A DNA stretch of 47,473 nucleotides from positions 1 to 47,473 of the forward strand of contig JADZDM010000029.1 in NCBI GenBank assembly GCA_020851035.1, written 5' to 3'. Shown here in pieces: positions 43,108 through 47,473 of the stretch. Numbering within the stretch: the stretch's first letter is position 1; every line of letters begins with the position of its first letter. The translations under genes were made by a program, and so were the position numbers. The DNA is from Gemmatimonadaceae bacterium (GTDB lineage: Bacteria; Gemmatimonadota; Gemmatimonadetes; Gemmatimonadales; Gemmatimonadaceae). Under the pieces are notes generated by a model, which had not been told where the DNA came from, did not search any database, and saw nothing but the letters and a program-made list of their open reading frames with translations.

Positions 43108-44854
43108 GCCCGAACCGCCGCTCCAGCTCGTCCCAGCTCAGCTGCACGATGGTCGCGCGGCCATGCACGTCGTGCGCCGGCAGCGTGGTCCGTGCGAGGT
43201 CGGCATAGAGCGCACGCATCTCCGCCGCCGACAGCGGTTCGCCTGCCTTGATCGCGGCCTTGCAGGCCACGGTCATGGCCAGGCGCTCGTGCCGCGTGGC
43301 CGTGCTCGCGATGCGATCGCCGGCGAGCGACGCGAGCGTCTCGCGCAGCGCCCGCTCGGCATCGAAGCGGGGATGCGGCATCGGCACGCTCTGCACGACC
43401 AGTGTCTGTCCACCGAAGCCCTCGATGCCGAATCCGAGCGCATCGAAGGCATCGCGGTGCGCCTCGAAGGCGTCGGCCTCGGCCGGCGTGAGGTGCAGCG
43501 TGAGCGGGAAGAGCAGTGTCTGCACGACGGCGCCCCCGCCCTGCATCTTCACCATCAGCCGCTCGTAGAGCACCCGTTCGTGCGCCGAGTGCTGGTCGAT
43601 GAGGACCACGCCATCCTCGCGCTCGAACAGCAGGTAGGTGCGTCGCAGCTGCAGCAATGGCGGGATCTCCACCACGTCGGCGGGCGCGTCGCCAGCCGGT
43701 GCCGGCGAGATCACCGCCTCCGGCGTCGCCGACGCACCATCGTCCGCCGCGGTGCCGAACCACGGTGCCGCATCGGGTGTGGCACGCAGCATCGCCACGT
43801 CGGGCGTGTGGGACGACGGGGCCCAGGTCCGCTCTCCGCCGAACCGCGCGTGTTGCAGTGGCGCCGCAGCCGCCACGCCGAGTGCGCGTCGCACCGCGGT
43901 CTCCACCACGCGCTCGATGGACCACCGATCGTGGAAACGCACCTCCGCCTTCGCCGGATGCACGTTGACGTCGACGGCATCACCCGGCAGGCGGATGTCG
44001 AGCGCCAGCGATGGGCGTGCACCGGCCGGGATGGTGGAGTGGTACGCTGCCTCCGCCGCGCGCACCAGGCCGGGGTCGCGGATGGCGCGACCGTTCACCA
44101 TCAGGAAGACGCGTCGCGCGGCGAGCCCCACGCTGGACGGCTGTTCCACCATGCCGCGCACGTGCACGGGCCCCTGCACGTCATCCACGTCGAGCAGGGA
44201 GGCCGGCGCCATCCCGGTCCAGACGGCGGCAAGCCGCTCGCGCCACGACCGGGCCGGCACCGCGGTGAACGCCAGCTTGCCGTCGTGCGTCGCCGTGATG
44301 CGCACGTCGCGTCGCACCAGCGCGATGGTCGCCAGCAGCTCTGCGATCGCCCGCCACTCGCCGCGCGCACTCTTGAGGAACTTCCGGCGTGCGGGCACCG
44401 CGTGAAACAGCTCGGTGACGCTGATCGTCGTGCCGCGGCGCCGTGCGACCGCTTCCGACCCGCCCATGATGCCCTGCGAGACGGTCACCCGCGTGCCCTC
44501 GCCGTCGGCTTCCGCCGTCTCCAGCACGAGGTGCGAGACGGACGCGATCGCCGGCAGCGCCTCGCCGCGAAAGCCGAACGTGGCGACGCCCACGAGGTCA
44601 TCCGCCACCCGGATCTTCGACGTGGCGTGGCGCGCCAGAGCCAGCGCCGCCTCGGCTGGCGACATGCCGACGCCGTCGTCCCGGATCCGGATCAGTCCTC
44701 GCCCTCCATCCTCGACCTCCACGCCGATCTCGGTGGCGCCGGCATCGAGGGCGTTCTCGACCAGTTCCTTCACGATCGACGCCGGCCGCTCGACGACTTC
44801 GCCGGCGGCGATCTGGTCCGCGACGGCGGAGGCAAGGACGGCGATGCGGGACAT
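43100..44854 (-). CDS. mutL: DNA mismatch repair protein MutL
   Basis: 584 residues. GHKL ATPase domain: VADQIAAGEVVERPASIVKELVENALDAGATEI, IRDDGVGM, RHATSKIRVADDLVGVATFGFRGEALPAIASVSHL, GTTISVTELFHAVPARRKFLK, then DVNVHPAKAEVRF. C-terminal domain: VLIDQHSAHERVLYERL, a DQHAx2Ex4E metal motif with Ala changed to Ser, and a late VHGRATIVQLSW in place of the usual HGRP. The endonuclease motif suggests a methyl-independent MutL that nicks DNA, though the HGRP part is weakened. An ATG opens 23 bases after the batD-batE stop. Confidence 0.97.
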   Translation of the reverse strand: MSRIAVLASAVADQIAAGEVVERPASIVKELVENALDAGATEIGVEVEDGGRGLIRIRDDGVGMSPAEAALALARHATSKIRVADDLVGVATFGFRGEALPAIASVSHLVLETAEADGEGTRVTVSQGIMGGSEAVARRRGTTISVTELFHAVPARRKFLKSARGEWRAIAELLATIALVRRDVRITATHDGKLAFTAVPARSWRERLAAVWTGMAPASLLDVDDVQGPVHVRGMVEQPSSVGLAARRVFLMVNGRAIRDPGLVRAAEAAYHSTIPAGARPSLALDIRLPGDAVDVNVHPAKAEVRFHDRWSIERVVETAVRRALGVAAAAPLQHARFGGERTWAPSSHTPDVAMLRATPDAAPWFGTAADDGASATPEAVISPAPAGDAPADVVEIPPLLQLRRTYLLFEREDGVVLIDQHSAHERVLYERLMVKMQGGGAVVQTLLFPLTLHLTPAEADAFEAHRDAFDALGFGIEGFGGQTLVVQSVPMPHPRFDAERALRETLASLAGDRIASTATRHERLAMTVACKAAIKAGEPLSAAEMRALYADLARTTLPAHDVHGRATIVQLSWDELERRFGRA

Positions 44855-44877
44855 GCCGGAAAGTTAGTCCGGGTGTG

Positions 44878-47310
44878 CTACGGAACCGGCCCGTCCGCCG
44901 TCCGCGCCTCGGCACGCGCGACATCGCGCGCGTCACGCGCGGCGAGCGAGCGCAGCGCGTCGACCTCGACCCAGCCCGACCGTCCCCCGGCGAGCGAGAG
45001 TCGGCGCCAGGTCTCGCTGGAATCCGTCACCGTGGCGAGCTCACCGCCCCGCGCGCGGGCGCCCGTCTCGCCCGCGAGCGCGGGTTCGGAACGCAGCGCC
45101 ACCTCGCGACGGATCACCACCAGCCCCGCGGCCTCGGCCGACCGTTCCGCGGCCAGGCAGAGGAGGGCGCACCCGCACACCACGAACGTGGCGCCCAGCA
45201 GCGCGCGATTCGAGATGCGCCGGTTGCTCCACCGCCACAGCGCGCCACCAAGTGAGAGCAACGCCCCAACGCCGAGCAGCACGAGCCACGCCGTGCCAGG
45301 TGCCACCGGCACGATCGCGGTGCGCAGCTCACCGCCGGCGGTGTACGGTGCGAGCCACTCGCGGGCACGGCCGCCGGACGGCGCCAGTCGCACGCTCCGC
45401 TGCCAGGCCACGATCGCTCCTGCCGTGTCGGCGCGCATCCAGTGCGCAGCGCCGAGGTTCGTCCACGCCGCGACACTGCGTGGTTCGTCCGCAGCGGCGC
45501 GCGCGAATGCCGCGACGGCGGCCGCGAAATCCCGGTGCCGGTAGGCCGCGAGCCCGCTCGCGAAGGACGACGGCTGCGCATGCAGCCCGGTGGCCGGCAG
45601 CAGCAGCGCCACGACCAGCAGCGCCCCGGAGATCGCAGCGAGGCGCCGCTGGCCCGAGGCCGAGATCTCGCGCCGGAGCTGCTCCGCCACCGACGTCACC
45701 TCGCGATCGAGGTCACGCAACACTGCCGCGTCGATGGGGCCGCTGCGACCGAATGTGAGCAGGTCGAGTCGCAGGAGCAGCGCACCCGCTGCCTCGGATG
45801 CGTCGGTCGTGACCCCTGCGCGGCGGAGGCGCCGCACCACCTCGACCACCTCGAAGGGTTCATCGCGCCGCAGCAGCACCATCGGCGCGAGCACGTCGAG
45901 GTAGCGTCGACGGAGGCCGGCCAGGCCATCGTCAGCGACGTGCCCTGCGGCCTGCGGCCCCCGCGATGCACCGGTGTGGCGGCGGCGGCGAACGCGGTGC
46001 CAGGCGCGGCGCACCACGAGCGCAAGCCAGGGGAGCCCGAGCCCCACGGCCAGCGCGCGATACCACCAGGTCGCCGTGACATCGCGATCGTCCACCACCT
46101 GCCAGCGCAGCAGCGGCAGCGCATCGGCGGCGGGCTCCTCGTCATCCACCTCGGGCGCCGCGCCTGCCGCCACTCGCAGTGCGCCCGCCGGTGCGGTCGC
46201 CTCCTCGTAGCGGCCCTGCACCGGGTTGAAGTACGGGTACCGCACGACACCGAGGTCGAGCAACCCTTCCGTGCGTGGGGTGACGAGGTAGCGGAACGTC
46301 TTGCTGCCGCGCACGATGAGGTCACTGCTGTCCACCGCGATCGTCTCGCCCGACGGGCTGACGATCGCACCCGGGATGTCCAGCACCGGCGGCGGCAGGA
46401 GCTTCACGTTCCCGGTGCCGTCCACGCGCACGGAGAGCAACACGGCATCACCAACGCGACCGGTGGGTCGCTCGAGCTGCGCACGGACGGTGTAGACGCC
46501 GACGGCACCCGCGAACGAGGCCAGCCGGCCCGCGACCGGCAGCTCACGGACCACCACGCTGCGGGCCGGCGTCACCGCAGCCTTGCGGTCCTGGCGGCCG
46601 AACATCGTGCCCGCCCCGCCGAGCGTGTAGACGAGGCGCGCGGGCGGGATCGGCAGCACGCCGGCGCGCAGCGGGAAGAGCGCGCGCGCGAACACGAACG
46701 GTCGGTAGCGCACACCGTCCACGTCGCGTGAGGGCAGCTCGTCGTTGAGCACCGGCAGTTCGTACGCGACGGCACCATCGACCGACGGCGCGATGTACTC
46801 CGGGTTCCGCTGCAGCTGTGCGCGCAGTTCGTCGTCGATGAACACGCCCACCTGCAGCGTGACCTGCTCGCCCGCCCAGACGGTGTCGGGCGTCACGAGC
46901 GAGTGGAAGTTCACCAGCGTCGCCCGCGTGAGCGCGGCCCGGCTGACGATCGCGGGCACGGCGTTCGTCGGTGGCGGCAGCACCACCACCTGCTTCGGGG
47001 TGCTCGCTGCGCGCTGCGTGCCGAGCGTGGCCACCACCGCGCCGAACTGCAGCACGCCGGGGGCCGTCGCCCGCAGCACGTACCGCATCTCGCGCGTCGC
47101 CACCGCCTGCCCGAACCCACCGCCGAGCCGCGTCACGTCGGTGACGAGCTGGATGGTGGCGCCGGGCACGGAGGGGGCGCTGAGCTGCGGCGCCGTGTTG
47201 CCCTGCACCGTGGCGCGCAGCACGAACGGCACGGCCGCGCGTGCAGGGATCGTGTCCGGCACCTGTGCCGAGACGGCGATCTGCAGCAGGACCCCGACGG
47301 TGATGCTCAC
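44878..47310 (-). CDS. BatD/BatE-like fusion: BatD (oxygen tolerance) domain, TPR and SH3 domain
   Basis: 810 residues from GTG 47310. A signal peptide and beta-rich BatD-type ectodomain fill residues about 1-390 (including FRYLVTPRTEGLLDLGVVRYPYFNP). A membrane helix (about 415-435) is followed by a cytoplasmic Arg-rich part with a helical domain (DEPFEVVEVVRRLRRAGVTTDASEAA), then a second helix (LAAISGALLVVALLLPATG). Next a TPR unit (FASGLAAYRHRDFAAAVAAFARAAADEP, AWTNLGAAHW), two more helices, and a bacterial SH3 domain (VALRSEPALAGETGARARGGELATV). BatD and BatE are usually separate; here one frame carries both. Bat proteins belong to MoxR-linked envelope stress systems; the exact function is unclear. 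Confidence 0.88.
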   Translation of the reverse strand: MSITVGVLLQIAVSAQVPDTIPARAAVPFVLRATVQGNTAPQLSAPSVPGATIQLVTDVTRLGGGFGQAVATREMRYVLRATAPGVLQFGAVVATLGTQRAASTPKQVVVLPPPTNAVPAIVSRAALTRATLVNFHSLVTPDTVWAGEQVTLQVGVFIDDELRAQLQRNPEYIAPSVDGAVAYELPVLNDELPSRDVDGVRYRPFVFARALFPLRAGVLPIPPARLVYTLGGAGTMFGRQDRKAAVTPARSVVVRELPVAGRLASFAGAVGVYTVRAQLERPTGRVGDAVLLSVRVDGTGNVKLLPPPVLDIPGAIVSPSGETIAVDSSDLIVRGSKTFRYLVTPRTEGLLDLGVVRYPYFNPVQGRYEEATAPAGALRVAAGAAPEVDDEEPAADALPLLRWQVVDDRDVTATWWYRALAVGLGLPWLALVVRRAWHRVRRRRHTGASRGPQAAGHVADDGLAGLRRRYLDVLAPMVLLRRDEPFEVVEVVRRLRRAGVTTDASEAAGALLLRLDLLTFGRSGPIDAAVLRDLDREVTSVAEQLRREISASGQRRLAAISGALLVVALLLPATGLHAQPSSFASGLAAYRHRDFAAAVAAFARAAADEPRSVAAWTNLGAAHWMRADTAGAIVAWQRSVRLAPSGGRAREWLAPYTAGGELRTAIVPVAPGTAWLVLLGVGALLSLGGALWRWSNRRISNRALLGATFVVCGCALLCLAAERSAEAAGLVVIRREVALRSEPALAGETGARARGGELATVTDSSETWRRLSLAGGRSGWVEVDALRSLAARDARDVARAEARTADGPVP

Positions 47311-47473
47311 CAGTCCCGTCCCACCGGCGCGTCACGCCGGCGTCCGTCCCGCTGCCGGCGCGTCTGCACGTCGCGTTCGTCACGCGCCGCGCTGTTCAGC
47401 ACCGCCGCGGCGCGCTGCCGGTCGAGTTCCTTCTGTTCCTGTGAGGGTGGTGGGGGCGGGGGGGGGGGCTGGA
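47307..47473 (-). CDS. BatC-like protein, C-terminal end only (partial)
   Basis: The last 54 codons of a frame that enters from the right edge. It reads a polyproline run of eight, then SQEQKELDRQRAAAVLNSAA and RDERDVQTRRQRDG, ending in Arg-rich sequence and Trp before TGA. The shape, a Gln/Pro-rich linker then a helix with LDRQRA..LN....DERDVQ, is like the C-terminus of BatC TPR proteins next to batD. The stop overlaps the GTG of the batD-batE gene (GTGA). It may be a BatB-BatC fusion; the upstream part is not in view. Confidence 0.7.
   Translation of the reverse strand, partial: QPPPPPPPPSQEQKELDRQRAAAVLNSAARDERDVQTRRQRDGRRRDAPVGRDW

Noticed and set aside
43031-45544. Plus-strand open frame of 837 codons over miaA, mutL and the batD-batE gene.
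   Set aside because: Antisense to three well-supported genes; Arg/His-rich composition and no domain. GC-rich codon bias leaves few stops on the opposite strand.
47455-47468. G-rich run at the right end as a G-quadruplex element.
   Set aside because: It is in frame as a polyproline linker of a BatC-like gene and sits at the sequence edge, where a composition-driven assembly stop is the simpler reading.

Overview
The window is a GC-rich (roughly 70 % by eye) bacterial chromosome segment, almost fully coding, with about 49 protein genes, three tRNA genes and the first 56 bases of a 16S rRNA gene. It looks like a Gram-negative (outer-membrane) lineage. Lipid A, heptose and LPS-assembly genes (lpxH-like, rfaE2, lptE-like) sit with GatCAB, BshA (bacillithiol branch), BatD/BatC proteins, DUF5683 and an NTP_transf_4 GlmU-like protein. 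That mix suggests Gemmatimonadota or a relative. The phylum is an inference; no tree was made. Both ends fall in sequence that often breaks assemblies (16S rRNA at the left, a G-tract coding for polyproline at the right).

Layout, left to right. 1-876 (minus): 16S 5' end, its leader and promoter, then a separate tRNA-Pro/Arg/Lys operon with its own promoter and intrinsic terminator. 897-6700 (minus): a close-packed operon of ybgC-like thioesterase, HEAT-cyclophilin fusion, two lipoproteins (one LptE-like), a small membrane protein, rfaE2, rph and rdgB. 6775-7620 (plus): lpxH-like hydrolase, divergent from ybgC and overlapping murI tail to tail. 7495-10326 (minus): tatD, ridA, DUF5683 protein, murI. 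10400-20437 (minus): the classic rimP-nusA-ylxQ-infB-rbfA-truB-ribF operon followed by secD-secF. 20588-22584 (minus): murA and pgeF. 22695-24685 (plus): a DUF948-like membrane protein with an extreme acidic tail, coupled to a secreted zinc phospholipase-C-like protein. 24655-33160 (minus): lipoprotein, serS, sensor histidine kinase, uvrD/pcrA, gatC, gatA, gatB, tightly coupled. 33283-36273 (plus): Roadblock/LC7 protein, manC, GlmU-like sugar nucleotidyltransferase, small orphan. 36349-38448 (minus): groES-groEL under a CIRCE operator. 38576-47473 (minus): a BatC-like fragment, batD-batE fusion, mutL, miaA, bshA, uppP, birA, coaX.

Functionally this is mostly core information processing and envelope building: translation initiation and ribosome maturation, tRNA charging and modification, protein export, peptidoglycan precursors (murA, murI, uppP) and outer-membrane assembly. 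No mobile element, CRISPR array, toxin-antitoxin pair or defence island was seen. The best leads are regulatory or architectural: a promoter-proximal intrinsic terminator with a competing hairpin ahead of rimP-nusA-infB; MurA with Asp in place of the fosfomycin-target Cys; a sensor kinase translationally coupled between serS and uvrD-gatCAB; the acidic-tail protein/phospholipase pair; a probable CTG start for ylxQ; and divergent promoters sharing a -35 element, one predicting a leaderless mRNA. Several promoters could be read by eye, mostly TTGAMN with a 17-base spacer and TANNNT.
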